Shown here piece by piece: positions 1 to 10,193 of a DNA stretch of 64,000 nucleotides. Both the position numbers and the translations under genes were made by a program. A model generated the notes under the pieces. That model was not told the origin of the DNA, did no database searches, and worked only from the letters and a program-made list of their open reading frames with translations. The stretch's first letter is position 1. Each line of letters opens with the position of its first letter. The stretch lies in assembly GCA_905182485.1 (NCBI GenBank), contig CAJJBO010000017.1:1-64000 (forward strand). The letters are read 5' to 3'. Source of the DNA: an uncultured Luminiphilus sp. (GTDB taxonomy: Bacteria; Pseudomonadota; Gammaproteobacteria; Pseudomonadales; Halieaceae).

Positions 1-1146
1 TATCCGGTGGTGTTCTGGAGGAAAATTATAGGCAGGTCAGCTTGGTCACACAGCTGGATAAACTGCGCGGCTTTGGTGGCACCATTGGGTCGATGGGTCC
101 GTTATTGCCAATCACCGCGCACGCAATGCCCGTGATACTGGTATAAGCACACAGCGTCGAGGCGCCATAACGCGGTTTAAACTCCTCAATATCAGAACCA
201 TCCACCACGCGGGCCAGTACCTCGCGGCAGTCATAAGGCACCTTGGGGTCAGTCGGCACAGCTCCCGCGAGCTCCTCTACATCGTACAGCGGTGCCTGAT
301 ACGAACGCCGCGGCACCGGCACTGCGCGGCGATTCCAGTCGAGACGGTCAAAGACCTCGCGCGCCTTCAGTAATCCATGCGCATCGTCCTCCACCAAATA
401 TTCCACGACACCTGTCACGCTCGCATGCATCTCGGTACCACCCAAGTCGCGATCGTTTGCAATCTCGCCCGTGGCCGCGCGCACCAATGCCGCACCCCCC
501 AAAGCCGCCATGCCATTCTCTTTGACGCCAATCACGTAGTCGGACATCCCCGGCATGTAAGCGCCCCCTGCAGTGGCGCCACCATGCAACACGACCAGCG
601 TCGGCAGACCCATTGCCGACATTTGTGCCAAGTTGCGAAAAATCGCCCCAAATGTGGACCACAGTTCAGTTTGATACTGCAATAGATTCGCACCCGCGCT
701 CTCCACCAGGTGGATCAGGGGTAATTTCTGGCGCTTACAGATCGTCTGCAAGGAGAGCGCCACCTCTCCGGTCTTACCGGTCATCGCACCAGCAGAAATA
801 CCCGAATCATCCACCCAGATCATGCAGCGCGCGCCACCCACAAAACCAATACCCACCAAGACCGAGGCACCGGGAATACTGGTTTTCCTGATCAGGGTTA
901 TCCACACCAAAATTGGCAAGAGTATGCAATCTTAAAAAAGGCATACCGGGATCTAACAGACGGTTTAACCGATCGCTCGGTATCAGCTGGCCACGCTTTT
1001 CAAAAGTGGCCTGGCGCTTCGAAGAGGCCTTTTTTGCGCGCGTCTCAAGTGCCCGAAGCCGCTCTACAAACGTCATCATACTGGTGCGGTTCGCAGCAAA
1101 TTGCTCCGGGAGACCCGAATCCCGCTGGGATGCCTCCGCGACGCAG
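1..1146 (-). CDS. acyl-CoA carboxylase carboxyltransferase (beta) subunit, 3' truncated by window edge and frameshifted
   Basis: Transfers carboxyl from carboxybiotin to an acyl-CoA substrate. Seen: the N-terminal part ([12 protein letters not shown], then [15 protein letters not shown]) reads in one frame down to about 880. The central part reads in another frame, with [21 protein letters not shown] and the oxyanion-hole motif [16 protein letters not shown]. Near position 105 the frame changes again to [19 protein letters not shown] and runs off the left edge. The VDDSG-type motif points to the subfamily found beside AtuA-like proteins rather than classical MccB or PccB. The start is unclear: it follows the AtuA-like stop within a few bases, but no clean start codon is left. 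No biotin carboxylase subunit is visible; it may lie left of the window. Substrate unknown. AtuC (geranyl-CoA) is one possibility from the neighbour, not proven. Confidence 0.8.
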
Positions 1147-1147
1147 A

Positions 1148-3000
1148 TCAGTCTCCTAGCACCGCTTCCGGTATGGCGACCGCCGTCGCCAATTAATTCC
1201 GCTGCGCACCCCTTGATCGTCTTCCGCGTCAGTGCTGCAAACTGGCGATCGCCGCCGTCTCGCACCAAGCGCGTGGTGCAGCACAGAAGTTCAGCGCCGG
1301 CAAGCCCCGGCAAGACATAGCGATCCATCTCAGGGACTCGCCATAAAGTGCGCAAAGCGCGACGCCACGTAATCCTCGGTCAGCACCGCGGCAATCCAAG
1401 GGAGGAAATCGGGGTGACGTGCCATCACGCCAATGTTCGCCTTATCACCCTTATCGCCCGATCGCGCCCAAGCCAGACGCTCCAAAGGCACCTCAATCAC
1501 TGTTGTATCACCCGCCGCTTGAGTGGCGGTAGAAGGCACATCGGCCTGCTCGGCTTGGCGCACCGCTGCAGGAGCCGGTGATGGCGTTGCACTGGGCAAC
1601 ACTTGATCTGCCGTATGAATTTTGACCTCGGCCAAGCTGCGGTCAACCAGCGCGGAGAATAATCGAATGACCGGTGAGGACTTAGGGCGGGTGCCCGCAA
1701 AGGCACAAAATCCCGGGGGAGCGCCGAGCCCGACTCCGGAAAGCTCTCGCATTAACAGGTCGGCCGCGCGACGGTCGCTGTGGCGACATCCCACCTTGAC
1801 TGCCACCTCGCGGCTTCTCACATAGCGCGCTGAATCACCCCAATGACTCTCGTCTCCCACGACTTCGACGGCCACGTCAACATAGTCAGGCGCCCCCATC
1901 GCAGAGAGCTTTCGTCGCGCTCGCCTAATCGCCTCGTCGGCAAAGATGCGAGCTTTTTCCGCCGCTCTAGCGCCGACATAAAAACCGATCATGCCCACCC
2001 GCCAACCGTCGGCCCAAGTAATCGAGGCTTTGTAACACTCAGGCACACCGAGACCTCGGGCGCCGGAAACGGCGACACGATCGCTTTCGATTTGCTGCAC
2101 TTGCACCGCCGTAAAATCGCAGATGACATCGGGTAACTCATAGTGAGTCGGGTCGCCAATCTCGTAAAGCAACTGCTCTCCTACCGTCCCCCTTGTGACA
2201 CACCCACCGGTTCCCCAGGGCTTTGTGATAACCATCGACCCATCCGCCGCTATCTCGGCAATGGGATAACCGACTTCATGTAGCGTCTCATGCACCTCGT
2301 GCCAGTCAGTGTAATTGCCGCCGGTCACCTGTGGGCCGCATTCAATGAGATGTCCCGCTAGCGAGCCGGCGGCTAATAAATCCAGATCTTCTCGCTGCCA
2401 GCCAAATTGATGGATGCAGGCCCCCAGCGTGACGGCACTGTCAACGCACCGCCCGGTGACGACAATATCGGCCCCTAGATTGAGGGCTTCCGCGATGGGG
2501 AATGCGCCTAGATAAGCATTGGCACTCGCAATCGACTCGCGAGGTGGCGGTGTTTCACCACTGAACATCTCACTGGGATCCGAGTTGAGGAGCTTGTCGA
2601 GTTGCGGCATCAGATCGTCGCCGGTCACGACCGCAACCGTCAGAGACAACCCTGCGGTGTCGATCAGTTGCCGAATCGCCTCACCACAAGCCTCCGGGTT
2701 GACGCCACCGGCATTACTGATCAATTTGACACCAGACTGAGCGATTGCGGCTAAGTGTGGCGATACCACGCCCGTCACAAAGTCAGTGGCATAGCCTTTT
2801 TCTGGATCCCCGGCCTTGGCTCGCGCCAATATCGACATCGTGATTTCAGCCAGGTAATCGAACACAATAAAGTCGAGGTTACCCTGAGCCATAAATTGAG
2901 GAAGCGCCATATCTGCCTCCCCCCAGTACCCTGTGGCACCACCAATGCGAATCAGTCCGTCAGCCTCCCGCCACCACCAATACATCATCACCGGACTCAA
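1148..3000 (-). CDS. AtuA-like acyclic terpene utilization family protein (DUF1446)
   Basis: Family PF07287 with a C-terminal AtuA-like domain; the biochemical role is not established. Members sit in catabolic clusters with acyl-CoA carboxylases and dehydrogenases. Seen: IRIGGATGYWGEADMALPQF at about residues 17-36, then VVTGRCVDSAVTLGACIHQFG and a conserved TKPWGTGGCV. The C-terminal domain carries LAWARSGDKGDKANIG. The first frame closes at 1330 after RFAHFMASP. The next frames still encode the expected continuation (LPALNF, VLHHALG, then AVAIPEAVLGD followed by TGA at 1148), so the gene originally ended at 1148 and was frameshifted about twice. The start at 3000 lies just before the first conserved block. 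Divergent from a TetR gene, with an inverted repeat between them. Confidence 0.82.
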
Positions 3001-3031
3001 CGGTTTCCAAGTGATTGCAATTCATTTAAAC

Positions 3032-3044
3032 TGAGTCCAACTCA
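3032..3044. promoter_or_regulatory. inverted repeat, candidate TetR operator
   Basis: TGAGT-CCA-ACTCA, a perfect 5-bp inverted repeat with a 3-base centre. It lies in the 62-bp gap between the divergent AtuA-like gene and the TetR-family regulator. Position and symmetry are typical of a TetR operator controlling both genes. Binding is inferred; only the repeat is seen. Confidence 0.4.
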
Positions 3045-3062
3045 TTATACGAGCGATTCACT

Positions 3063-3765
3063 TTGCCAGCAACCCGACCTGACGCACCTAACACGTCAAG
3101 ACAGCGCCTCGAGGCGAGAGAATCCAGCATTCTAGATGCTGCTGAGCAGGTGTTTACGCGCGCAGGGTTTGATGGGGCTAAAATTGCCACCATCGCGCAG
3201 GACTGCGGCAGTTGCAGAGGGGACCCGTTTACCTCTATTACCGCAATAAGCAAGATTTGCTTGCCGGCGTCGTCGGTCGCTTTTGGGCACGATCTGACAC
3301 TCGGGGCAGAGGAAGCCATCACGCCAGAGGGCAAACGCTGTGGCGCAATTAGAGCAGTTGGCGCGCTACCACCTCCACTCCATCCTCGAGCAATTCGAGG
3401 TGGTATCACTGACCTACCGTGCTAGACCACAGCAAGGGCGGGATCTTGATCAGTGTGCGAGATTACGTCAGGATTTTTGATCGCATCATGCTGCCGCGGT
3501 ATTGACCGAAAAGAGCTACCCGATGGCGTGCCAATCTCGCAATTACGCGATGTTTTTTTCGGCACTTTGGAGTTCTCAGCGCGCCACCCTGAAGCTGCGC
3601 AATCAATCCTACGATCACTCTATTGTCACCAATCTATTGGCGTTAATGGGCCAATCAGTGGCCTTAGACGAGCCAGCTCCGGTAGCATCCGAGCCCAGCA
3701 ATAGCGATCTCATGCGCACCCTTGAATCGATCCGGGATCAACTGAAACCCGCGGAAAGAGACTGA
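3063..3765 (+). CDS. TetR family transcriptional regulator, frameshifted
   Basis: Likely repressor of the adjacent acyl-CoA module. The N-terminal helix-turn-helix region is clear: SSILDAAEQVFTRAGFDGAK then IATIAQDCG. Directly after it the frame breaks, and the next frame supplies the standard TetR continuation PVYLYYRNKQDLLAGVVGRF. A return to the first frame gives HDLTLGAEEAI. Later pieces (ELPDGVPISQLRDVFFGTLE, then LMRTLESIRDQLKP) lie in two more frames up to a stop at 3765. The chosen start is TTG at 3063. The total length matches an ordinary TetR protein of about 210-230 residues. It is either a decayed gene or a region of poor sequence. It ends 3 bp before the stop of the convergent acyl-CoA dehydrogenase. 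Confidence 0.75.
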
Positions 3766-3768
3766 GCG

Positions 3769-5561
3769 CTAACCTCCCGTAAACCAGGTCGCCTTGGCAT
3801 CCAGCGCAGTACGATCCATCGATCCCACGTAACTGAGTTTTTCTCTCGCTTGGGGCAGGTGATAACGGTAGAAAAAAGTGCAGGCTGCCAATTTACCTTG
3901 GTAAAAATCAGCATCAACGCTTGGCTCATTCTCGAGTGCACGTTGCGCAATCACTGCCTGCCACAACCACAACCAAGCGATGACGACATGACCAAAGGCG
4001 TCGAGGAACGGGGTCGCATTGGCGAGACGCGCCAGTACGTCAGCGTGATCATTCACGGCGCTCACCGTGGTCGTCACGTCTTGCCAAGCTTCCTTTAAGG
4101 ACGCTGCCAAGGGCTCGAACTGAGGGATTGCCGCCGCTTCCAGCGCCGGCTGCATCTCCTCTTCAAAGATAGAGAGCGTGACACCACCCGCCAGATTCAC
4201 TTTTCTGCCCAAGAGATCCATACCTTGAATACCGTGAGTCCCCTCATGAATCGGATTGAGGCGATTGTCGCGATAGTGGCGCTCAACCGGGTATTCACGG
4301 GTGTAACCGTAACCCCCCAGTATTTGTATGGCATGCTTATTCGCCTCCAACGTGTATTCCGAAGGCCACGACTTAGCCACTGGCGTTAGCAGTTCTAATA
4401 GCAGCGTAAGGCGCTCTTCTCGACCGCGTCCTCAGCCATCACTTGCTGGTCAACCAGCTGAGTACAGTATGACAGCAGTGCAATACTGCCCTCGACCGTG
4501 ACTTTTTGCTCCATCAATAATCGCCGAATATCCGCATGCTCAATAATCGGTAGCATGGGTGAATTAGGATCCTTAATACCCGGATGCCGACCCTGAGGCC
4601 GGTTGCGAGCATAATCGAGGGAGTAGAGATACCCTGCCAAACCCGACATCGCCGCGGCCACTTCCGACCATAATGCGCGCCTCATTCATCATATGAAACA
4701 TGTTGGCCAGCCCCTCGATTGGCCTCACCAACCAGATAACCAAGACACTCACCACCCTCACCAAAATTAAGCAGGGTATTAGTGATCCCTCGCTGGCCCA
4801 TTTTGTGGTTCAGACCCGCAGCGCAATACAATGATTGAAATCGCCAATCTCACCCGCCTCAGTCACCCGATATTTCGGTACTAGAAATACAGCGAAATAC
4901 CTTTGACGCCCGCCGGTGCTCCATCTCTTGCGCCTCGATCGTTGTTTTCAGAGACGTCTTGATGATCCACGAGGATCACCGACATCTCTAAGACCAGCTT
5001 GAACTGCCGTCGTCCAAGCGGCTCGGCCATGCAGCGAATATCAGAAAGCGACGATCCGGCATGAGGCTCAGACAGACACATGGTGCCAAACCAACGCCCC
5101 TCGACGAGAGGGGGTAGGTAACGCGCTCGCAGCGCGTCACTGCCACAAGCTTCTAGCATGTGAGCATTGGAAGTGGTCAGAAAAATATAGCCGACCGCCG
5201 AACCATTCGCGGCTTGGAAAATGCCCTGCATAAAGTTAGCTACCAACATAGGCAGCTGCATGCCCCCCAATGAGGCATCAAATGTCGCGGCGGGCAGCCC
5301 TGCCTCAACAAACGTCTTGAGACAGGCTTTCAGACTATCGGGGGTGACCGCACGACCGGCTTCAAAAACAGGCTCGTGCTCGTCTAGCTCCGCGGCGCAG
5401 GGTAAAAACGCCTCCTCGGCAATCTGTTGTGCCAAATCAAGTATGGCGGTAACCGTGTCGCGATCGTGCTCTTGGTATCGGTCGTTCTTGAGCAGCCCCT
5501 CTAGGTCAAGCATCTCATAAAGATAAAAATCGATATCGCGACGATTCACAATCATGGACAT
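3769..5561 (-). CDS. long-form acyl-CoA dehydrogenase (about 590 aa), multiply frameshifted
   Basis: FAD-dependent alpha,beta-dehydrogenation of an acyl-CoA, feeding electrons to ETF. Seen: the N-terminal part from 5561 (AEEAFLPCAAELDEHEPVF, GGMQLPMLVANFMQGIF, then CLSEPHAGSSLSDIR). Then pieces in alternating frames: AGVKGISLYF near 4890; VTEAGEIGDFNHCIAL and NHKMGQRGITNTLLNFGEGG near 4860-4750; FHMMNEARIMVGSG near 4690; SLDYARNRPQGRHPGIKDPN near 4600; then intact AKSWPSEYTLEANKHAIQIL with GGYGYTREYPVERHYRD to the stop at 3769. Together these are one protein with the extra C-terminal helical domain of the roughly 600-residue acyl-CoA dehydrogenases. At least four frame breaks in 1.8 kb make this the most damaged gene in the window. 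Confidence 0.82.
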
Positions 5562-5726
5562 GCCTTAACTCCTAACAGATGGCGATAAAATTTGAAGCAC
5601 ACTTGATCTTTCGCTGCAGTCAGCACTCCGCAGCGGCGGTCAAAGAATAGCGGGTTTATAGGCGTGGAACCGATAGTGGTGTTGTCACAAAATCCGACAG
5701 CTCTATGCAAATCCGCCCGGGGGAAG

Positions 5727-7793
5727 TTAATCTCTCAGCAAGCCTGACCCTTGGTGAGGCCCCATCAATTCTGGACGAATCGGCGTCACATTTTCAGCTT
5801 CTGCTAGCTTACGAGTACGCTTACCAACTCGGCCCTGCTTCACCCAAACAAAATCATGTCGTGGCTCATGGCCCGAAAAACCCATCACATGCTCAGTCAA
5901 CAGCGACGTGACGATGTTCAGATCCATCTCAGCACAGGCCCGCAATAATCGATGTGCCGCGTCTTCGATCACATCAAAATCGAAAGCCTCCTCCTCCGCC
6001 CTCATGATCATCGGGTGCCCTGTTCCAGTGACCGACGTACCCAGCAGAAGCTCCTCATGGAGTTTCTCCCCCGGTCGAAGCCCGATGTACTCGACATCGA
6101 TTTGCTCGCCGAACATATTGTCACGCTCTACATCGTATCCGCTCAGACGGATCATGCGCTCTGCGAGCTCCACTATTCTCACCGGCTCGCCCATATCCAA
6201 GACCAAGACATCGCCACCCGTACCCAAGGCGCCCGACTGCAATACGAGCTGAGCGGCCTCACGAATACTCATAAAGTACCGAGACACCTCTGGATGAGTA
6301 ACCGTCACTGGACCGCCACTGCTAATTTGCTCTCTGAACAACGGCACTACCGAGCCCGATGAACCCAGCACGTTACCGAATCTCACAATACAAAAGCGTG
6401 TCGGCGTCTCAATTTGGGACAGCCCTTGCAAAATCAGCTCAGCGAACCGCTTAGAAGCCCCCATGACATTAGTGGGTCGAACGGCTTTGTCTGTGGAGAC
6501 TAGGACAAACGTCCCGACACCAGCACGGTGAGCTGCCCAAGCCGCACTCCATGTACCGTGTACGTTATTCGCCACCCCTTCCGACACGTTGTACTCCACC
6601 ATCGGCACATGCTTGTAAGCCGCTGCGTGATAGACGGTATCGACCGAAAAGGTTTTAAAAATAGATTCAAGCCGCTGTTCATCTCTGACACTACCCAACA
6701 ACGTGATAATGGGAAAGTGGAGACCATGTCGATGACACAAGCTCTTCATCTCACGATCAACGCTGTAAAGCGCGAATTCTGAGATGTCCAACAAGATCAA
6801 CTCTTTTGGCGCCGAGGTTAAGATTTGGCGACACAATTCAGAGCCGATGCTGCCACCGGCACCCGTGACCATGACCACCTTATCAGTAATGCACCGGCCA
6901 ATAAGCTCTGGATGCGGAGGAACAGGCTCCCGCCCTAACAAATCGTCAAGATCCACATCCTGAATTTGATTGACGATCGCATTGCCCGAGATCAGCTCCG
7001 AGATTTTAGGGATAGTACGGACCCTAACCGGCAAACCAACTAGCGAATTAATAATGGCACGGCGACGTTCCTGAGATGCAGAGGGAATCGCTAGCAACAC
7101 CTGACCGACAACATGTTCCCCAACCAAGCTGGGGACATCTACCGCGCCAAAGACCGGTCGACCGTTGATCACGGTCTCATGCAAATCAGGATTGTCATCG
7201 ATAAAGGCGACAACCCGATAATCAGACCCATGGTTCAGGGCATTGAGCAATTGGCGACCCGATTCGCCTGCACCATAAATAATGACGCGGCGTGCATCCG
7301 CGCGGGTGCTAATCTGATGCCAGGCGCGTGACGTCAGACGCACACCACCAATTCCGACAAAAAGAAGCAACCAATAGACAAGCAGTGCAGTGCCCGGCAG
7401 GCTCAGCGACGTGACCATACTGACCGAAGCCAATGCAAGTGTGGAGTAACTGACTGCTTTAACGAGATCCCAAACAGCTTGCTGTCCCATGTATCGAATC
7501 ACTGATCGATACAGGCCCTGCAATATGAAGATCAGCGAGGTCGCAATCAGCTGTACACTTGCGCCCAGCAGCCACATTTCGTTCGCCGGTCGCGCTAGTG
7601 CATCAGTGCCAATAATGGCGGCACCGTACAAGGCGCCAACCACAATCATCAAATCTAGTAATAGCCACCCTGAAAAGTGAAAGGGAGGCGGAGGGGATCG
7701 ACGGACCAGCAGCCAAACCACGGCAGACATAGAACTGAAGCCAATCGCTCGAAAACGTGACGCTATCTTCTTGAAGATATCCACTCCTACCAC
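5727..7793 (-). CDS. wbpM: WbpM/CapD-type nucleoside-diphosphate-sugar 4,6-dehydratase, membrane bound
   Basis: Intact 688-aa protein of the long membrane-anchored SDR family, which makes UDP-4-keto-6-deoxy-HexNAc for O-antigen or capsule precursors. Several hydrophobic segments lie within residues 40-150. A first nucleotide-binding fold carries GAGESGRQLL at about 173. The catalytic SDR domain carries VTGAGGSIGSELCRQI at about 309. The active-site segment is TNVMGASKRFAEL at about 455: Met replaces the usual Tyr of YxxxK, which is normal for this long family. The next genes upstream are WbpL- and WbpV-like, in the order wbpV-wbpL-wbpM known from Pseudomonas O-antigen loci. The exact sugar product is inferred from the family. 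Confidence 0.88.
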   Translation of the reverse strand: MVGVDIFKKIASRFRAIGFSSMSAVVWLLVRRSPPPPFHFSGWLLLDLMIVVGALYGAAIIGTDALARPANEMWLLGASVQLIATSLIFILQGLYRSVIRYMGQQAVWDLVKAVSYSTLALASVSMVTSLSLPGTALLVYWLLLFVGIGGVRLTSRAWHQISTRADARRVIIYGAGESGRQLLNALNHGSDYRVVAFIDDNPDLHETVINGRPVFGAVDVPSLVGEHVVGQVLLAIPSASQERRRAIINSLVGLPVRVRTIPKISELISGNAIVNQIQDVDLDDLLGREPVPPHPELIGRCITDKVVMVTGAGGSIGSELCRQILTSAPKELILLDISEFALYSVDREMKSLCHRHGLHFPIITLLGSVRDEQRLESIFKTFSVDTVYHAAAYKHVPMVEYNVSEGVANNVHGTWSAAWAAHRAGVGTFVLVSTDKAVRPTNVMGASKRFAELILQGLSQIETPTRFCIVRFGNVLGSSGSVVPLFREQISSGGPVTVTHPEVSRYFMSIREAAQLVLQSGALGTGGDVLVLDMGEPVRIVELAERMIRLSGYDVERDNMFGEQIDVEYIGLRPGEKLHEELLLGTSVTGTGHPMIMRAEEEAFDFDVIEDAAHRLLRACAEMDLNIVTSLLTEHVMGFSGHEPRHDFVWVKQGRVGKRTRKLAEAENVTPIRPELMGPHQGSGLLRD

Positions 7794-7841
7794 CCAGCCA
7801 AGCCCCTGGGGGCTGACGCTGTTTATCCAGAGGCCCGTAGT

Positions 7842-8798
7842 TTAAGCTCTGAGTCGCGCGTACACCACCACTGTAAGCGCAGGAATGGTCGATAAAAGTA
7901 CCAGAAGTGGCAACGAGCGTTGGCCATTGATGATCAGTATCGCCAGCGGATACTGCCAGATCACTTGCATTGCCAGCAATCCCAATGTGACCGGTAAGGG
8001 ACTGCCCACCATCAGGGTAAGTCGTTGATACGCATGGTCGCGGTGGGCTACGTGTGGCGCTTGTCCCAATGCGAGACGAATCAACAGAGTGATACTGGCA
8101 TCCAGAAAGAAAGGCATCATCAGCACGACCCATGCCCAACCCAACAGCATTGATTGGTCAAAAGCCACTAGCCCCAATACCGCAAGAAAGAACCCGAGTG
8201 GTATGGCGCCTGCATCACCCATAAAGAGCTTAGCGGGAGGCCAGTTCAGCCACAGCAAGGGCAGACCACACATAGCCGCCCAAGCGCACCACTCAACCCA
8301 GCCGGGGTTATCAGAGAGACCAAAATGGGCCATCAAACCCAATCCCACCGACACACATAAGAGCTGCGCGGGCGCTAATCCATCAGCGCCATCCATAAAA
8401 TTGAAAAGATTGATGCACCAAGCAACACCCACCCCCACCGCAATCAAAGCAACACCCGACATAGGAGATTCCTGGAACATCAGCCAAGGCGTCAGTAAAC
8501 CCACCGCCAAATAGCACAGCAATCGCAAACTGCTGGCTAATCCCCAGCGATCATCGATCAGTCCAATCACACTTAGCAGCGCGAGGAACACGGCGACAAT
8601 CTGCGCGCCGTCTACCGGGGGCCCCAAGGCCACCAGTGCAGCCAACAAACTGACTGGTACGATCCCAGCGCCGACCACGGTCGGCTGGGCATGGAGGCCT
8701 CGATCAGTCGGATGGTCCACTAAACCCCAATAAGGCGCGACTTTAAGATAAAGCAATAATCCTAATGTGGACGCAACCAGCAAGCACAGAAGGAGCAT
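7842..8798 (-). CDS. wbpL: WbpL/WecA-type undecaprenyl-phosphate sugar-1-phosphate transferase
   Basis: Integral membrane glycosyltransferase that starts lipid-linked O-unit synthesis from a UDP-HexNAc donor. About ten hydrophobic segments are visible. Family signatures: LVDHPTDRGLHAQPT near the N-terminus, LSVIGLIDDRWGL, CINLFNFMDGADGLA and KLFMGDAGAIPLGF, and the HRDHAYQRL loop late in the protein. The ATG at 8798 overlaps the stop of the upstream epimerase as TGATG and gives 318 residues starting in the first membrane helix. An in-frame ATG at 8840 would add 14 residues. The next gene downstream is the WbpM-like dehydratase. Confidence 0.87.
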   Translation of the reverse strand: MLLLCLLVASTLGLLLYLKVAPYWGLVDHPTDRGLHAQPTVVGAGIVPVSLLAALVALGPPVDGAQIVAVFLALLSVIGLIDDRWGLASSLRLLCYLAVGLLTPWLMFQESPMSGVALIAVGVGVAWCINLFNFMDGADGLAPAQLLCVSVGLGLMAHFGLSDNPGWVEWCAWAAMCGLPLLWLNWPPAKLFMGDAGAIPLGFFLAVLGLVAFDQSMLLGWAWVVLMMPFFLDASITLLIRLALGQAPHVAHRDHAYQRLTLMVGSPLPVTLGLLAMQVIWQYPLAILIINGQRSLPLLVLLSTIPALTVVVYARLRA

Positions 8799-9712
8799 CA
8801 CAAAGATGATTCGGCCAGACAGAGAGAGTCCAGCGTCCATTTTGGCTGCCAACCCGAAATGGATGGCTGAGCACCAATCCAATAATGCTGAGTGAGTGCC
8901 CGCCAGGTCACGCCGGGCTCCAATGCGCCACGCCAATCCAAAGCACGCGCCCCGCAGCGACATAACCACTCGGGCGTCATTCCCCAGCATCTGCCGACGG
9001 ACAGTGCTGAGGAGATCCGCGCCGCGTCGTATTGCTGCCCGTCGGTGACGGCCAACACCGTTGAAGGCGCTGTTCTCGGCAAAGACTGCGCCGCACGATC
9101 GACAATCAGCTCAATTAAGTCGGGCCGGCTAACCAAGCATCGATTCCCCACCGCAGGGAGCGCGGCAGGCCACCAGCGCATCAGATGAGCGAGTCTCGCA
9201 AGATTTGCCGTGAGCTCTTTATCGTAGATCAGTGCGGGCCGGATGATAGTTAATGCTTGTTCGTGACGCTGGCAGATCGCTTTGAGTGCGATCTCCGACT
9301 GCCATTTCGATGCGGCGTATCCATCGTTAGGCTCGGGATAGAGCGTGGCATCACTGTCTGCGATATGCGCCGCAGCCGGCACCGTATTGAGCGAGCTGAT
9401 AAATAGAAAATGAGGCACGCCCATACGACCGGCAGCATCAGCCAGCTGCCTCGTTGCCTGAACATTGACTCGCTCATAATCTGCCCGACTTGCCAAACGA
9501 TGCGCCAAACCACCGCAGTGAACCACGCAAGTGACGTCGCGAAAAAGCGCCTCAGAAGGCATGCTGGGACTGTCTTGATCGTAAAAGCCCCAGTCATGCT
9601 CCCAGCCCGAAGGCGCCTGTCGTCCTGCGACGCGCGCTTTCAGGCCACGAGTGTGGAGTGCGGCGCACAGTGCTCGTCCGAGATAGCCGGTTGCCCCGGT
9701 CAAGAGGAGCAC
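8798..9712 (-). CDS. NAD-dependent sugar epimerase/dehydratase (WbpV-like)
   Basis: Extended SDR of 304 residues acting on a nucleotide sugar. Seen: Rossmann motif LLLTGATGYLGRAL at the start, FISSLNTVPAA, and the catalytic YAASKWQSE. The start is a GTG at 9712 with AAGGAG about nine bases upstream. Its place directly before the WbpL-like transferase suggests it supplies that enzyme's UDP-sugar donor, as WbpV (UDP-GlcNAc 4-epimerase) does in Pseudomonas. The precise substrate is not shown by the sequence. Confidence 0.82.
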   Translation of the reverse strand: MLLLTGATGYLGRALCAALHTRGLKARVAGRQAPSGWEHDWGFYDQDSPSMPSEALFRDVTCVVHCGGLAHRLASRADYERVNVQATRQLADAAGRMGVPHFLFISSLNTVPAAAHIADSDATLYPEPNDGYAASKWQSEIALKAICQRHEQALTIIRPALIYDKELTANLARLAHLMRWWPAALPAVGNRCLVSRPDLIELIVDRAAQSLPRTAPSTVLAVTDGQQYDAARISSALSVGRCWGMTPEWLCRCGARALDWRGALEPGVTWRALTQHYWIGAQPSISGWQPKWTLDSLCLAESSL

Positions 9713-9733
9713 GGTGCGCGCTCCTTCATGGCA

Positions 9734-10087
9734 TTACTGTAGGCGGATGACATCACGATTTTTATCAATCGTGGCCTGACCAATGCCTTGAACCGAAGCC
9801 AACTCTTCAATCTGCTCAAATGGCCCGTACGCCTCTCGATACTCAATAATGCGAGTGGCCTTAGCAAGCCCCACACCTTCTAGCGCTTCTGCCAACGATT
9901 CTGCAGTAGCGAGATTAATATTGACGGGCGTTTCTGCAAACGACGTCATGGGCAGAGCGCCAAAGCACATCACCATGAGCCCCATTACACAAGCTCGTAG
10001 GGTACGAGGGAAAGCGTCATTCCGCCGAGACTCCAAAGGTGTCGGCAGTGACCGGACTTGCGCTAGTGACAAAAATTGCGTCTTCAT
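9734..10087 (-). CDS. ComEA family helix-hairpin-helix DNA-binding protein
   Basis: 117-aa protein with a signal-peptide-like hydrophobic stretch ending at TSFAETPVN, then a ComEA-type double helix-hairpin-helix domain (NINLATAESLAEALEGVGL, later IEELASVQGIGQATIDKNRD). ComEA proteins bind double-stranded DNA in the periplasm during natural uptake. Small ComEA-like proteins are also common outside competence loci, and no other competence gene is in the window. It lies between pyrF and the polysaccharide genes, as in several Pseudomonas-like genomes. Confidence 0.85.
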   Translation of the reverse strand: MKTQFLSLAQVRSLPTPLESRRNDAFPRTLRACVMGLMVMCFGALPMTSFAETPVNINLATAESLAEALEGVGLAKATRIIEYREAYGPFEQIEELASVQGIGQATIDKNRDVIRLQ

Positions 10088-10193
10088 ATTACGTGCTCCA
10101 TAAGTTGATCATCAGTGAATCCCCGTAGTGGGATACTGAGCAACTATGAAGATCGCCGTGACACCGGGACAGATCGCCGACCGCAACCATGCT

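Noticed and set aside
9734..10087. Natural competence locus
   Set aside because: Only a ComEA-like protein is present; no comEC, pilQ or dprA in the window. The T2SS pseudopilins belong to secretion.
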